Assembly: GCA_020348925.1 (NCBI GenBank)
Contig: CP070758.1
Location: 707,904-735,917 of the forward strand
Source of the DNA: Gemmatimonadota bacterium
GTDB lineage: Bacteria; JBHIER01; G020348925
Length of the DNA stretch: 28,014 nt
Direction: 5' to 3'
A program made the translations under genes and the position numbers. Positions within the stretch are counted from its first letter, which is position 1. Each line of letters starts with the position of its first letter. Shown here piece by piece: positions 1 through 9,496 of this stretch. The notes under the pieces were generated by a model that was given only the letters and a program-made list of their open reading frames with translations, was not told the DNA's origin and did no database searches.

Positions 1-2475
1 GATGGAAGTGTCCCCATCTTCGGTGTATATGAGCTTATAATCGGAGGGAACAGGGGTAAAGGGTGAAGCGAAAAAATCCATATTGGTCGTAACCGTATTG
101 TCCCCGAGAACCATGTAACTGGAATCGGCCCAGAAATCGACGCGGACCCAGTTGGTGATGTTGATCTGCAGACCATCGAAGATCGGGTCCTCAGGGGGAA
201 AAATAGCGCCTTCTAAGCTGATCTCACTCCTGCCCGCGAGAACTTTCTGCGATGTGTTTTCATCGAAGACGTCGAACAGAAGCGAATCGACCTCCGTCGT
301 GTCATCGTCATCCGAGACGACGATAAACGTACTGTCAAAAAATGAGACCATGTACCTATGTCCTGTGACAACAAAGGGATCGATGACTGATAAGGTGATG
401 ATGGCATTGCCCTGAGTCGTATCGGAGTCGTCTGAGAAAGGTTCGGGCGTTAAAGCCTCCGGTGCATTCCATCCGCCAGGTTTTGACCCGGGAACGACCA
501 AGACCAAGTTCGGGGATCCCGTCAATGTATCCGCACCTTCGGGGCCGAATCGAAACCCCGGACTCGATCCCTTGGGAGATTCCAGCGAATTGAGTGAGGC
601 CCATCCGTCGGGGTTTCTCAGGGTGTCCTCTTCCTGGACGCCATGGTCGTACGCCGTCACGCTGTACCAGTATGTGACACCGTTCATCACATTTTCGTCG
701 GTCCAATAATGGAGGATGCCGCTGTCGGAACCGAGATTCAAATGAGGGTATTCAGGATCGAGGCCTTTAATTCCGTCCTCCAGGTCAAACTGGGCCAGCG
801 GCACGAATCCGACCTCCTGACCGTAGCCATCGTAAATGCTTTGGCCCCATTCATCGTTGCTGGGATCTGAGGTGGTGCGATAGATCTTGTATCCTTCGAA
901 ATCCGAATATCCGGTCATAATGTCCGTGGACCTTTCGGAGGAGTTATCCCAGTACAGGGTCACAAAGCCGTCTCCAGGGACTGCCCTGACGACCGGTGGG
1001 GCCGGCGGGTCGGCTCCCAGATAGTTGAGGTCGTACATAAGCTGGGCTGTTCGGGCGTTGCTCTTGAGATCGTTCAATCCCTCCCCGAAGATGAGGCAGA
1101 AGGAGAAGGTGGTGGTTTCGTGAGGAGCCCACTCGAAGGGGCCTGAGCTCATGATGAAGACGCAGTCCGTTCCCTGGGGATAGAGCTCTTGAATGCGCTC
1201 CGGGGAATCGAAGTGAGGATTGGTGTTGCCCTGCGCGTCTTTGTGGAAGTAGGCACTCTCTTCCTCGGGCATGAGATCCGTATTGTCCCCGCTGATGACC
1301 TTGTACTGGATCAGCTCCTGACGGTCCTCAATGACCACACCTGGCCTGTTCTCCCATTCAAACCAATGCCAGTCGGTTAAACCCAGCTGGTTGCCGCTTG
1401 GGTCTGAGGGTGTCTCCAACAACTTCACACCGACGTAGGGTCTCCAGTTGGGTTCGGGTCTGTAATCGTAGATATAGGCCATGTTGTAATTGACCGTGTC
1501 CTCCAAGTCCTCTTCATATTCCTTGGTGATAAAATCCATCCAGTCCATGCGGTCGTTGATGATTTCGTCCAGGTCGTATTCCTCCACATCGACATCGAGA
1601 TAGAAGGCCACATATACGCCGGTGTAATGCCAGTCACTGTTATTGATAATGGTACAGGGTAAAAAGAGGAAATCCTCAGCGTAGGAACGGCCGTACGAGA
1701 TAACCCAGGCATCCACCTGAGCTCCAATGGGATATCCCTGATTATTGAAGTCGTCTCGACTGGCGAAGGGATCGTCCGTAAAGCTGAAGAAGACCTCCTT
1801 GTCGCCGGTGAATTGGCCCACCAAAACGCTGTCATCGTCGGTTCTGGCTTCGCCGTCGGGCCCCGGATCCACGGCCCAGGGACCGGGCCAGAACCGCTCG
1901 CTGTTTTCGTTCTCGGGCCAGGAATCGGGAATAATACTCGTGGCCATGATGGGCATATCGGCGTACAGGGCTCCGGGAATAATATCACCGATAGTGACAT
2001 CGCCGGAATGGTAGCGTCCCATCGAACCCGGGGTGGGGTCCCAATCGGATTGGATGGTGCCCCCGAGAATCTGAGGTTCGGAGACGGTCGGGCCCATACT
2101 GACGGAATCCTGGAGAATACCATCCCAGTACTTCGGTGTCCACGGCCCCTCCGGGATCCCGATCCAAATATTGAAATCCGGAACGTATCCGTAGCCTTTG
2201 AACCATCCGGCAGGCAGTTCGGGGATGACGTATGCGGCCCATCCCCACGTCCCTAAGAGCCCGTTGTTGTAAACCGTATGCTGCACTTTGCCGGCATCCA
2301 GAACCCCTGCCGCAAGATCAGTAGCCTGTTCGACAGCAGCGCCTTTTGGGGCGGCTTGCTTCTTCTCCTGGAGTAAATCAGCCGCCCAGGTTGTAAGGCA
2401 CCCCGAAAGCAGGATACCGCACAAAATCACTATTGAAGCGAGAACGGTTCTTTGTAATCCATCCTCTCGCATCAT
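1..2475 (-). CDS. secreted/surface lipoprotein with fibronectin type III domain (partial, C-terminus off the window)
   Basis: The minus-strand frame is open from the ATG at 2475 to base 1 (825 codons, no stop), so the C-terminus is missing. The start is fixed by an AAAGGAGG site 6 bases upstream; a second ATG follows directly. Residues 11-25 are hydrophobic and lead into LSGC, a good lipobox (Cys26), so I read it as a lipoprotein. The body is rich in Trp, Tyr, Asp and Gly. A fibronectin-III-like domain spans about residues 488-606, with PPAPPVV at its start, FEGYKIYR in the middle and TYWYSVTAYD at its end. The gene begins 75 bases after the TonB receptor stops, on the same strand, so the two are probably co-transcribed. 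The protein could be a surface partner of the receptor or a cell-surface binding protein; this is inference from position. I do not recognise a named family for the first 480 residues. Any sorting signal or dockerin would lie beyond the window. Confidence 0.8.
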   Translation of the reverse strand, partial: MMREDGLQRTVLASIVILCGILLSGCLTTWAADLLQEKKQAAPKGAAVEQATDLAAGVLDAGKVQHTVYNNGLLGTWGWAAYVIPELPAGWFKGYGYVPDFNIWIGIPEGPWTPKYWDGILQDSVSMGPTVSEPQILGGTIQSDWDPTPGSMGRYHSGDVTIGDIIPGALYADMPIMATSIIPDSWPENENSERFWPGPWAVDPGPDGEARTDDDSVLVGQFTGDKEVFFSFTDDPFASRDDFNNQGYPIGAQVDAWVISYGRSYAEDFLFLPCTIINNSDWHYTGVYVAFYLDVDVEEYDLDEIINDRMDWMDFITKEYEEDLEDTVNYNMAYIYDYRPEPNWRPYVGVKLLETPSDPSGNQLGLTDWHWFEWENRPGVVIEDRQELIQYKVISGDNTDLMPEEESAYFHKDAQGNTNPHFDSPERIQELYPQGTDCVFIMSSGPFEWAPHETTTFSFCLIFGEGLNDLKSNARTAQLMYDLNYLGADPPAPPVVRAVPGDGFVTLYWDNSSERSTDIMTGYSDFEGYKIYRTTSDPSNDEWGQSIYDGYGQEVGFVPLAQFDLEDGIKGLDPEYPHLNLGSDSGILHYWTDENVMNGVTYWYSVTAYDHGVQEEDTLRNPDGWASLNSLESPKGSSPGFRFGPEGADTLTGSPNLVLVVPGSKPGGWNAPEALTPEPFSDDSDTTQGNAIITLSVIDPFVVTGHRYMVSFFDSTFIVVSDDDDTTEVDSLLFDVFDENTSQKVLAGRSEISLEGAIFPPEDPIFDGLQINITNWVRVDFWADSSYMVLGDNTVTTNMDFFASPFTPVPSDYKLIYTEDGDTSI

Positions 2476-2550
2476 GAGCACCCTCCTTTGTAATAGTTTT
2501 TGACTCGTTGAGGGATCGATTCCAGGAATCGATCCCCGTCCGCATTTTAT

Positions 2551-5500
2551 CTAAAAGTACAATCGAAAACCCAAATCTATGGAACGGCGCGGTCCGAAGT
2601 GGAAGGGGCGGTCGAAATAGGTGCTCGGCCGCGTCGTATCCTGAGTCGGATCGGGATCAGTGGGACTGCCTGTCTCCTCATACACACCGATGGGGTTCTG
2701 TCGATCCAACAGATTGAAAATTCGAGCAAAGACGCCGTAGCGGATCCCGACAGTTTCGAATTCCTTCCGGGCCACCAAATCGATGGTAAAATACATAGGA
2801 ATCCGCTCCGAGTTTGGATCCCCCTCCCGTGAGCCAACGTAGGGTGTGTAGGGTTGGCCGCTTTGAAGCTGCATGAGGATGTTGAAATAGAGATTCTCCA
2901 AAGGCTTCACACCTCCAACGGATGGTCCGAAGTCTTTCGGAAAGCGAATATCTGAGTTGATATCGAGCATGTGTGTCCGGTCGTAGTCCATGAGGATATC
3001 CTTCTTCGGCTCATCCTCTTCTGTCTGGCTGTCCCAATATCCGGTCCAGGAGTAGTAGCGGTTCGCCTTGGCCACAGAGTATGTGTAGTTGAGGGTTCCG
3101 GAATAGTAGTTGCTGAATCTCTTCTCGATGCTCAGATCAATACCCCGACTTGTACCGTGGTCATAGTTGGCAAAGGTATAATAGTTGTATGGCCCCAGGC
3201 TGTCGACATCGAAGCCGACAACATTGATGGTGCCGGCGAGGCCGGTAATTTCCTTTGACCAGAGTGTCACGTCAACGGCCCACACATCGCCCAACTGTTG
3301 ACGAACTCCAACCTCCAATGAAACAGTTTTTTGGGCTTCCAGGTTGGCGTTTCCCAACAAGTTTTGGGTGACGACATCCAGGGCCTGGTTCAGATAAATA
3401 TTCCTGTATTCGGGGTTTTGAAAGAAGTGGCCGTAAGCAAAATGGAAGGTTGATTTGTCGGTAATGGGATAACCGACGCCCAATCTGGGGCTGACCTGCC
3501 ACTTCTTCTTGCCAGTGTTGATTCCCGATGTCGGATCATCAAAATTGCGAAATGCCCTCCCTTTGGAATTGGCGTAGTCAACTCGAAACCCGGCGTTTAT
3601 CACGAGGTTGGGGTATTCCATCTTGTCCTGGATATAGAAGGCACCCTCCTGAGGTTTGATGGAGTATTCCTCTCTGTACGGTTCAGGAGTACGGTACAGG
3701 ATCTGTAACTCCGAGAAGTAGACGGGATTATACCGTGTGTATTCAAGACCCGTCTTTATCTGGTGGTATTTATTCACCTGGGAGGTGAGATCGAGATCGA
3801 AATTCCAGCGCTGCCCCCCGTTCCTGGTCAGGTACCGGTCCGAAGAACCCTTGTATCTGTGAAAAACGAGCAGAGAATCGCCATCGTTGATTTCTGGACG
3901 AACACCGATGGAGTCCAACCTGGTAAACTCCTGATCGCGATAGAATCCGTCGTACAAGTCCCAGGCACCATATTCGTTGACCGGGATGAAAACGACCGAA
4001 GTGTCACCCCCATCCGAGACTTCATAATCGTAGTATCCTAATCGACCACCACTCTCGTCGTCAATGTTGAGTTCGTGGCTATCGACCCCATGAGCCCTCA
4101 TCGTACGCTCGATCCAGAAACCTGAGAGAACAATGTTGTAAAATGTGCTGGGCGTCAATGTATGGGTCCAGTTGATGCCCTGTTGATTGGTTTTGATGAC
4201 ACCGACGTTCTTTCCCTGCTCAGCGTACTGCCAGGCCCTGTCATACGACCGAAATTCTCTCCGTGTGAACCTATCGGTCAAGGTGAGCTTCATCGATTGG
4301 TCGAGGCGGTATGTCAATTTTCCGCTGAAGTCGTAATTTTGGTCATATCCATACCCATGCCAGCCTGACCATTTATCCCAATCATAGAGCTTATTGGAAT
4401 TGTTTGGATCGGGAGCGCGCCAGGCTCTCCGCCAGTGGCCGTACGAATACGTCCGGAGCTCGTCACCGACGCGATAGGCTCCTCCCCAGAGCGCATGGTT
4501 CGTATCGGCAGCCATGTCCGCTACTGTCTCCCAGCGTGGGTTGGAGATAATGCCCTCATCAATCTGGTCCTGCAATTCAATGTAGCGCGGGTCATCGGGG
4601 CTCAACTGGTGCACATAGGTGGGATCGTATGTAATATCGTCAAATTCGTAGACAACGTACTTTTTGTACGCATGCTCACTTGAGAGAAAGAAGTTCATCC
4701 CCGATATAAAAGGAACGGGGCCGCCGAAGGAAGAAAGGTCGTCGTGGGAGTTGCGGATATCATCTCGCTCGGATCCGAGCCATCCGGCCACCTCGCCGGA
4801 GCTGTGCTCCACCATACCGGTGTAATCCGTACCGCCTTCCTTCGTAACGATATTGACGACCTGAGACATGGCCTCACCGTATTCGGCATTAAAATTTCCA
4901 GTGATGACGACCATCTCGTTGATGGCTTCACGATTGATGTTGGTGCCTCGGCCACCGTAGATGGGATCCTCGACGTACATCCCATCGATCATGTAGGCCA
5001 CCTCAGCATTCCGTCCCCCACGGACGTGGATCTGATCGATGCCCCTGGCCTCGAAACCCGCGACCTTGTTCTGATACCCCTGAACGGCCACCACTCCCGC
5101 CTGTGTTTCAAGGATCTGCTGGACGTTGGTCACCGGCATGTTCTCGATCTGCTGGGCATTCAATGTGGTCGTCTTCGTCGTCACATCCTTTTGAATGAGG
5201 GGGCGATCTCCGACTACGACGATTTCCTTTCCGATTTCAATGACCGTCTCTTTTAGTCGAAAGTTGACCTCCGTGGTGACATCGACGCTCACCTGAAGGT
5301 TTTGTTTTTCCTGTGTCTGAAATCCCAACATCTGTGCTCGGACCGTGTGCTGGCCGACCGGAACATTAATGATAAAGTAATCTCCGTCCAGATCGGTCAT
5401 GGCCCCCAGCGTTGTTCCCACAATGATAATATTTACTCCAGGTAGAGGATCACCCGTATTGGCATCGGTTACTACTCCGGCAATCTTGCCTGTCGTTCCT

Positions 5501-5574
5501 GCGCTTACCAGAGTGGGAAGCAACAGACCGAAAACAAAGAGAAAGATCAAGTGACGGTAAATTGGCTTGACCAT
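2551..5574 (-). CDS. TonB-dependent outer-membrane receptor with N-terminal carboxypeptidase-regulatory-like domain
   Basis: This 1007-residue protein has the full layout of a TonB-dependent transporter. Residues 1-25 are a signal peptide ending LVSA. A carboxypeptidase-regulatory-like beta-sandwich follows (about 28-110, with GKIAGVVTDANTGDPLPGVN and the GDYFIINVPVG turn). The plug domain covers about 130-245 (ENMPVTNVQQILETQAGV, IHVRGGR, MIDGMYV, NAEYGEAMSQVVNIVTKEGG). The rest is a beta-barrel rich in aromatic and charged residues that ends in LGFRLYF, a typical C-terminal beta signal with Phe last. The start is supported by AAAGGAGG 8 bases upstream. The layout resembles SusC/RagA-type and related FCB-group receptors, but the neighbouring gene is not an obvious SusD. 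Substrate cannot be read from the sequence; oligosaccharide, peptide or a metal complex are all possible. The protein would use the TonB-ExbBD system, which is not in this window. Confidence 0.93.
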   Translation of the reverse strand: MVKPIYRHLIFLFVFGLLLPTLVSAGTTGKIAGVVTDANTGDPLPGVNIIIVGTTLGAMTDLDGDYFIINVPVGQHTVRAQMLGFQTQEKQNLQVSVDVTTEVNFRLKETVIEIGKEIVVVGDRPLIQKDVTTKTTTLNAQQIENMPVTNVQQILETQAGVVAVQGYQNKVAGFEARGIDQIHVRGGRNAEVAYMIDGMYVEDPIYGGRGTNINREAINEMVVITGNFNAEYGEAMSQVVNIVTKEGGTDYTGMVEHSSGEVAGWLGSERDDIRNSHDDLSSFGGPVPFISGMNFFLSSEHAYKKYVVYEFDDITYDPTYVHQLSPDDPRYIELQDQIDEGIISNPRWETVADMAADTNHALWGGAYRVGDELRTYSYGHWRRAWRAPDPNNSNKLYDWDKWSGWHGYGYDQNYDFSGKLTYRLDQSMKLTLTDRFTRREFRSYDRAWQYAEQGKNVGVIKTNQQGINWTHTLTPSTFYNIVLSGFWIERTMRAHGVDSHELNIDDESGGRLGYYDYEVSDGGDTSVVFIPVNEYGAWDLYDGFYRDQEFTRLDSIGVRPEINDGDSLLVFHRYKGSSDRYLTRNGGQRWNFDLDLTSQVNKYHQIKTGLEYTRYNPVYFSELQILYRTPEPYREEYSIKPQEGAFYIQDKMEYPNLVINAGFRVDYANSKGRAFRNFDDPTSGINTGKKKWQVSPRLGVGYPITDKSTFHFAYGHFFQNPEYRNIYLNQALDVVTQNLLGNANLEAQKTVSLEVGVRQQLGDVWAVDVTLWSKEITGLAGTINVVGFDVDSLGPYNYYTFANYDHGTSRGIDLSIEKRFSNYYSGTLNYTYSVAKANRYYSWTGYWDSQTEEDEPKKDILMDYDRTHMLDINSDIRFPKDFGPSVGGVKPLENLYFNILMQLQSGQPYTPYVGSREGDPNSERIPMYFTIDLVARKEFETVGIRYGVFARIFNLLDRQNPIGVYEETGSPTDPDPTQDTTRPSTYFDRPFHFGPRRSIDLGFRLYF

Positions 5575-6005
5575 CTCCTGTCCCTCCTTTCAGGAAAAAA
5601 GTGAAAAGTGAAATTAATTTTAAACAATTTGAAACCAAAATGGATGCGAGACCGTCTAATAAACACTATAGAAATGGAAAGGGGGCGTTCACGGAACCCA
5701 AGGAACCCTCAAGTCCTCTCCAAAAAAGATGAACTTTAGATAGCACTATCACCCCCTATCACTCTTGAGGTTCGAATTCCGGGACTCTGTTACGCCTCCT
5801 TTCTTTTTTGCATTGCTCTCTTGACACCAACTGTCTTCCGAACATCAGACATCATAACCACGCGAGAAAATTTTCATGCAAGAAATATGCCACAGGAAAA
5901 AGTATTTTTTCACGCGAGCATTTGGCCTTCATGGGTGACAACACTTGTGAGATCGTAACACATACTCAAACGTCTCGCAGCTCTTTCTTTCTTCACCTTA
6001 AGTGG

Positions 6006-6038
6006 ACTATAATTTAGCGTTTTTGGGAAAATTGTCAA
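6006..6038 (-). promoter_or_regulatory. candidate sigma70-like promoter for the TonB receptor operon
   Basis: On the minus strand a perfect TTGACA (6038-6033) is followed after 16 bases by TAAATT (6016-6011), which overlaps TATAGT (6011-6006, spacing 21). The first pairing has acceptable spacing but only a 4/6 match at -10. It points toward the receptor gene, about 430 bases away, with no other gene between. It is offered as a candidate only. Confidence 0.35.
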
Positions 6039-6144
6039 CTCCTTTTTAGAAAAAAGTTCGGATGAGGACGGGGATCTTGAGAGGGAGAAATCATACCCCG
6101 ATTTCCAGAAAGATTCAGAGGGTTCAGAATTTTGGGGCATGAGG

Positions 6145-6162
6145 GGTGCAAATGTTTGCACC
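6145..6162. promoter_or_regulatory. perfect 18-bp palindrome, operator-like
   Basis: GGTGCAAA (6145-6152), TG, then TTTGCACC (6155-6162) form a perfect inverted repeat with 8-bp arms. A 2-base centre is too short for an RNA hairpin loop and there is no T-run, so a dimeric DNA-binding protein is a better explanation than a terminator. It lies 66 bases past the VWA gene stop and about 107 bases upstream of the candidate -35 of the receptor promoter. A regulator of the receptor operon would fit; the regulator is not in the window. Confidence 0.4.
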
Positions 6163-6228
6163 TTCATTCTGGGAATTCCATTGCATGCTCGCCAGTGAGC
6201 ATCGTGACGAAGATCGTCGGAGAAACGC

Positions 6229-8463
6229 TTAGACCATTCCTTTCCTTTTTCGAAGGGTCCATTCGATGAAGACCGAAAAAAGAAAGATCCCCAACAGAAT
6301 GGGATTGTCCCATAGAAGAAAAGGGCGATGTTCTGAGCGAACGCTCCTCTCCCCCTCAGGCTGATCGATCAAACGATAAATATCTTTGAAATGATGATAC
6401 GTCCCCCCACTCGTTTGGGCCAATCGCCGCAAAAGATCGACATTCATCCGCGTGTTTTCAAATTCCATGCTGTACTCTTCAACTGAGAATTTTCCCGAGG
6501 ACTGACCGAGGGACCGGCCTCTGTACAGCGCGCTTCCTGTAAATTGGTAATCCCCGGGAGGAAGCGCTTTCAGGCTTCCCTCGTATCTGCCCCAACCTTC
6601 GCCCCGTTGGAGCAACGTAAATCCGAACTCTTGGCCCTCTTCTGTGGTGCCGGATGTATCCGCGGGTGTCACGGTGATGACGACCTCGGCACCATCGAGG
6701 GTACGATACTGCTCATCGTACACTTGGGCTAAGAGATCGATGGGTTCACCACCATGATACATTCTCTTACTTGTAGTAATGGTCAGAAGGTCACTCTCCT
6801 CCTGTGTTGTCAACCAGCGTACCGCATTGATTATGAGTTGGACATACTCTTCATCACTTTTTCCTATTCCCCACATCATGAAGTTCCACCGCCACAGGGG
6901 AAGTCCGTTGATGATCATTGTCTTGCCCTTCTGAAAACGTTGCAGGGCTATGAAGGGTATGGGATTCTCCCCAATTTTCAATTGAGGATGAACGGACAGG
7001 ACCATTGCCTGGAGTTTCGGTTGGCAATTTCTTACAGCCCCCAAGAGAGGAGGCATGTCCGCCCATTTCCGTTCATTAAGGGTTGGGTCTTCATCGAAGC
7101 GAGTCACGGGATGCGACAGCCCCTCCGCGGTGAGATGCGGTGTGAGTGTTGCGGACTGCAACGGCTCTCTGGTGGATGCGATCTGGACAGGGAGAATCTC
7201 AGCAAGGGGCGAATCACCGTAGGCTGTCCATGTGGATTGGCCCTTACCGGGCAAGACGAGAAGCGATTTGCCCTCTGAGACGACGAAATCGTATACGAGT
7301 TCTTCAAAGGTCTGCCCCAAACTGGATCGGGGTAAGGCCAGGAAAAGAATGGTGTCGAATTGAACCAGGTCATTTTTCATCCTTGGAAATGGGTCCTGGT
7401 AATATCCTCCCCCTTTTTTCGCGACAGCTACTGTTACGTCAATATCCTTGTCCTTTTCCAAAGCCCGTTTGAGGAAGCTGACTTCAAAACCGGGGGAGCC
7501 AGAGGCGACAAACACTTTTATTTTGCTTTTCAACACGCGCACCACAAACTCCCGGCGATTATTCTGGGTCACGGTCTCACCCTCTTGAACCGGGACAGTA
7601 ACAGCATACTTATGCGTACCCTCAGTGCGAGGCGTGTAGTGCAGGGTAACCGTTTGCTCGCCTCCCGTGCTTGAGAGAAGGAGGTGTTGGCTGTCCACAA
7701 GCGTATTACGATCTTTCAACTGAATGGGAATCCTCGTTCCACCCAATCCATTACTTCTGATAGATATCTCGACGGATGTTTCATTCTCAGTATAGGTGAT
7801 ATCATTGGTGATCAGTTTGATGAGACCGATGTCTTTTTGTTCCGTTGTATCCCCTATTCCCACAGCATATACTGGATGTTTGAGTGATTGGGCCACACGG
7901 CTTGGGTCCTGACCCACGTTATTTCCACCGTCGGTGAGAAGAAGAAAGGCTTGAAGATTTTCATCCCGCAGGCTGTCTCGGGCGGCCTGAAGCGCCCCAC
8001 CAATGTTCGTTACTTTTCCATCGACGAGGGAGGATCCCACGCGGTCGGGATGAAACCGAATCACATCGTCCGCGAAGTGATAAAATGCGAGATCGTAATT
8101 CTCGGAAAGATCCTGTATGGCTCCGCTCCTGAGGAGACTGTCGAGAACGACCTTCCGATTCCCCTCACGATCGGTTATGGTCATGCTGGCTGAATCATCC
8201 ACCAATACTGCCACAACCGGACGTTCGTGCCGAATGATCAGAAGCGTTATGACCGGCTCCAGAAGAAGGGAAAGAAGAACAAAGAGAGCGATACACCGAA
8301 ATACGAAGAGGATTCTTCGCAATCCGCGTGATACAGGAGGATTCGTGTAACGGTAGAGCAAATACGCCAGAAAAACCGAGATGGCGAATGCCACCATTCC
8401 AAGAAGAAGGTATTCACTTTGGAGCTCAAGATGTATGTGCGGCAAGGCAAAGAGTCGATTCAT
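6229..8463 (-). CDS. membrane-anchored von Willebrand factor A domain protein
   Basis: A 744-residue inner-membrane protein with two N-terminal membrane segments (about 19-37 and 51-77), a VWA domain, a long middle part and a C-terminal membrane segment (about 718-736) followed by a basic tail, RKRKGMV. The VWA metal site is intact: D89-x-S91-x-S93 (VDDSASM), a Thr in VTNIGGAL and the LLTDGGNN strand. The layout of two helices, VWA, beta-sandwich-like region and a glutamine-amidotransferase-like fold without obvious catalytic residues, then a C-terminal helix, is common in uncharacterised proteins related to the BatA/BatB group. The amidotransferase-like assignment is from memory of the layout and is weak. 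The start is 11 bases after the tsaD stop, with no clear Shine-Dalgarno site, which suggests translational coupling. It is last in the 11493-6229 gene string. A role in metal-dependent protein contacts in the periplasm or at the membrane is inference. Confidence 0.8.
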   Translation of the reverse strand: MNRLFALPHIHLELQSEYLLLGMVAFAISVFLAYLLYRYTNPPVSRGLRRILFVFRCIALFVLLSLLLEPVITLLIIRHERPVVAVLVDDSASMTITDREGNRKVVLDSLLRSGAIQDLSENYDLAFYHFADDVIRFHPDRVGSSLVDGKVTNIGGALQAARDSLRDENLQAFLLLTDGGNNVGQDPSRVAQSLKHPVYAVGIGDTTEQKDIGLIKLITNDITYTENETSVEISIRSNGLGGTRIPIQLKDRNTLVDSQHLLLSSTGGEQTVTLHYTPRTEGTHKYAVTVPVQEGETVTQNNRREFVVRVLKSKIKVFVASGSPGFEVSFLKRALEKDKDIDVTVAVAKKGGGYYQDPFPRMKNDLVQFDTILFLALPRSSLGQTFEELVYDFVVSEGKSLLVLPGKGQSTWTAYGDSPLAEILPVQIASTREPLQSATLTPHLTAEGLSHPVTRFDEDPTLNERKWADMPPLLGAVRNCQPKLQAMVLSVHPQLKIGENPIPFIALQRFQKGKTMIINGLPLWRWNFMMWGIGKSDEEYVQLIINAVRWLTTQEESDLLTITTSKRMYHGGEPIDLLAQVYDEQYRTLDGAEVVITVTPADTSGTTEEGQEFGFTLLQRGEGWGRYEGSLKALPPGDYQFTGSALYRGRSLGQSSGKFSVEEYSMEFENTRMNVDLLRRLAQTSGGTYHHFKDIYRLIDQPEGERSVRSEHRPFLLWDNPILLGIFLFSVFIEWTLRKRKGMV

Positions 8464-8474
8464 AACAGTCCGCG

Positions 8475-9491
8475 TTACTTTTGTGATTCTGCGATTAATC
8501 TCATGCCGGGAGCGGCGTTTACGTCGAGTGAACTTCTCTCCCCTCTCTTCAGACGAAAACTCCCGGCGGCAGCAATCATGGCAGCATTATCCGTACATAA
8601 TATCGGAGAGGGGTAGAACACCTCAATATCCTTGTTCGAGGTTTTTTCTTTGAACTTTTTTCGCAGGGCTTTGTTCCCTGCAACGCCTCCGGCCAGGAGT
8701 ATTCGCCGAACACCGAGGTGTTCGACAGCTCGGAGGCTCTTTTCGACCAAGACGTCCACCACGGCCGCCTGAAAACTCGAAACGATATGAGCCAGGTTCT
8801 CCCGTATCTCTCCCTCGTGAAGCGCCTCCACATACGTCAATACGGCGGTCTTCAAACCGCTAAAGCTGAAATCAAGACTGTCGTGGGTCAGAAGAGCTCT
8901 AGGAAAGTGAACGTAGGTAGGATCACCATCCTGGGCTAAAGCATCGATAATTGGTCCGCCAGGATAACCGAGCCCCAACATTTTGGCCACTTTATCAAAA
9001 GCCTCTCCAGCCGCATCATCCCGCGTTCTGCCCAAAAAAGTATACTCGCCCTTGTCACGAATGGAATAGAGCTCAGTGTGTCCTCCAGAGATGATTAAAC
9101 AGACAGCCGGATCATTGAACGTCGGATGCTCAAGATAGTTCGAAAAAATGTGCCCTTCAAGATGATTCACACCAATGAATGGTATCTCAAGACTTACCGC
9201 TAAGGCCTTCGTCGTACTCAGGCCGACCAGGAGCGACCCGACCAAACCCGGACCGCGTGTCACGGCGATACCATCGAGTTCCGACAAGGTGACGTCGGCC
9301 CTCTTGAGAGCCTCCTCGATCACGGGGAGTAAGAGCTGCATGTGAGCTCTCGAGGCAAGTTCCGGAACAACACCACCGTAAGGGCTGTGCACTGCCTGTG
9401 AGGATACAATGTTGGACAACAGATCCGTTTCATCCTTAAGAATGGCAGCAGCGGTCTCATCACATGATGTTTCAATACCGAGGACGATCAT
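8475..9491 (-). CDS. tsaD: tRNA N6-adenosine threonylcarbamoyltransferase TsaD
   Basis: TsaD transfers the threonylcarbamoyl group from threonylcarbamoyl-AMP to A37 of tRNAs that read ANN codons, working in the cytoplasm with TsaB and TsaE. The 338-residue length is normal. The N-terminus has the family start IVLGIETSCDETAAA, metal ligands are His110 and His114 (NHLEGH) and Asp301 (CTDNAAMIAA), and the nucleotide-binding segments ISGGHTELY and LAGGVAGNKALR are present. The reading frame extends 16 codons further upstream, but those residues are unlike the family and overlap ybbR, so I chose the ATG at 9491, 5 bases after the ybbR stop. No strong ribosome site precedes it, so coupling to the upstream gene is likely. 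TsaB and TsaE are not in this window. Confidence 0.96.
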   Translation of the reverse strand: MIVLGIETSCDETAAAILKDETDLLSNIVSSQAVHSPYGGVVPELASRAHMQLLLPVIEEALKRADVTLSELDGIAVTRGPGLVGSLLVGLSTTKALAVSLEIPFIGVNHLEGHIFSNYLEHPTFNDPAVCLIISGGHTELYSIRDKGEYTFLGRTRDDAAGEAFDKVAKMLGLGYPGGPIIDALAQDGDPTYVHFPRALLTHDSLDFSFSGLKTAVLTYVEALHEGEIRENLAHIVSSFQAAVVDVLVEKSLRAVEHLGVRRILLAGGVAGNKALRKKFKEKTSNKDIEVFYPSPILCTDNAAMIAAAGSFRLKRGERSSLDVNAAPGMRLIAESQK

Positions 9492-9496
9492 GAATT

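Larger units (their letters stand above)
5575..6228. other. 654-bp intergenic region upstream of the TonB receptor
   Basis: No protein-like reading frame is visible on either strand. It holds a candidate leftward promoter (6006-6038) and an 18-bp palindrome (6145-6162). The 8-mer CACGCGAG occurs twice in the same orientation (5859-5866 and 5911-5918), the first copy running into the short palindrome GAAAATTTTC (5866-5875). A 6-bp-stem inverted repeat, ATGCTC and GAGCAT with a 6-base loop, lies at 6185-6202, 27 bases past the VWA stop, but has no T-run and is a poor terminator. A Shine-Dalgarno-like AAAGGAGG is present on the minus strand near 5796-5803 with no start codon at a sensible distance. 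If the candidate promoter is real, the receptor mRNA has a leader of over 400 bases. Confidence 0.5.

Noticed and set aside
150-2500. Several open frames on the plus strand and in other minus frames opposite the Fn3 lipoprotein
   Set aside because: One minus frame is open for 825 codons with a lipobox, Fn3 domain and ribosome site; the others are shadows of it.
5821-6013. Plus-strand TTGACA at 5821 and TATAAT at 6008 as promoters
   Set aside because: They are too far apart to pair, neither has a good partner box at the right spacing, and no plus-strand gene follows before the VWA gene on the other strand.
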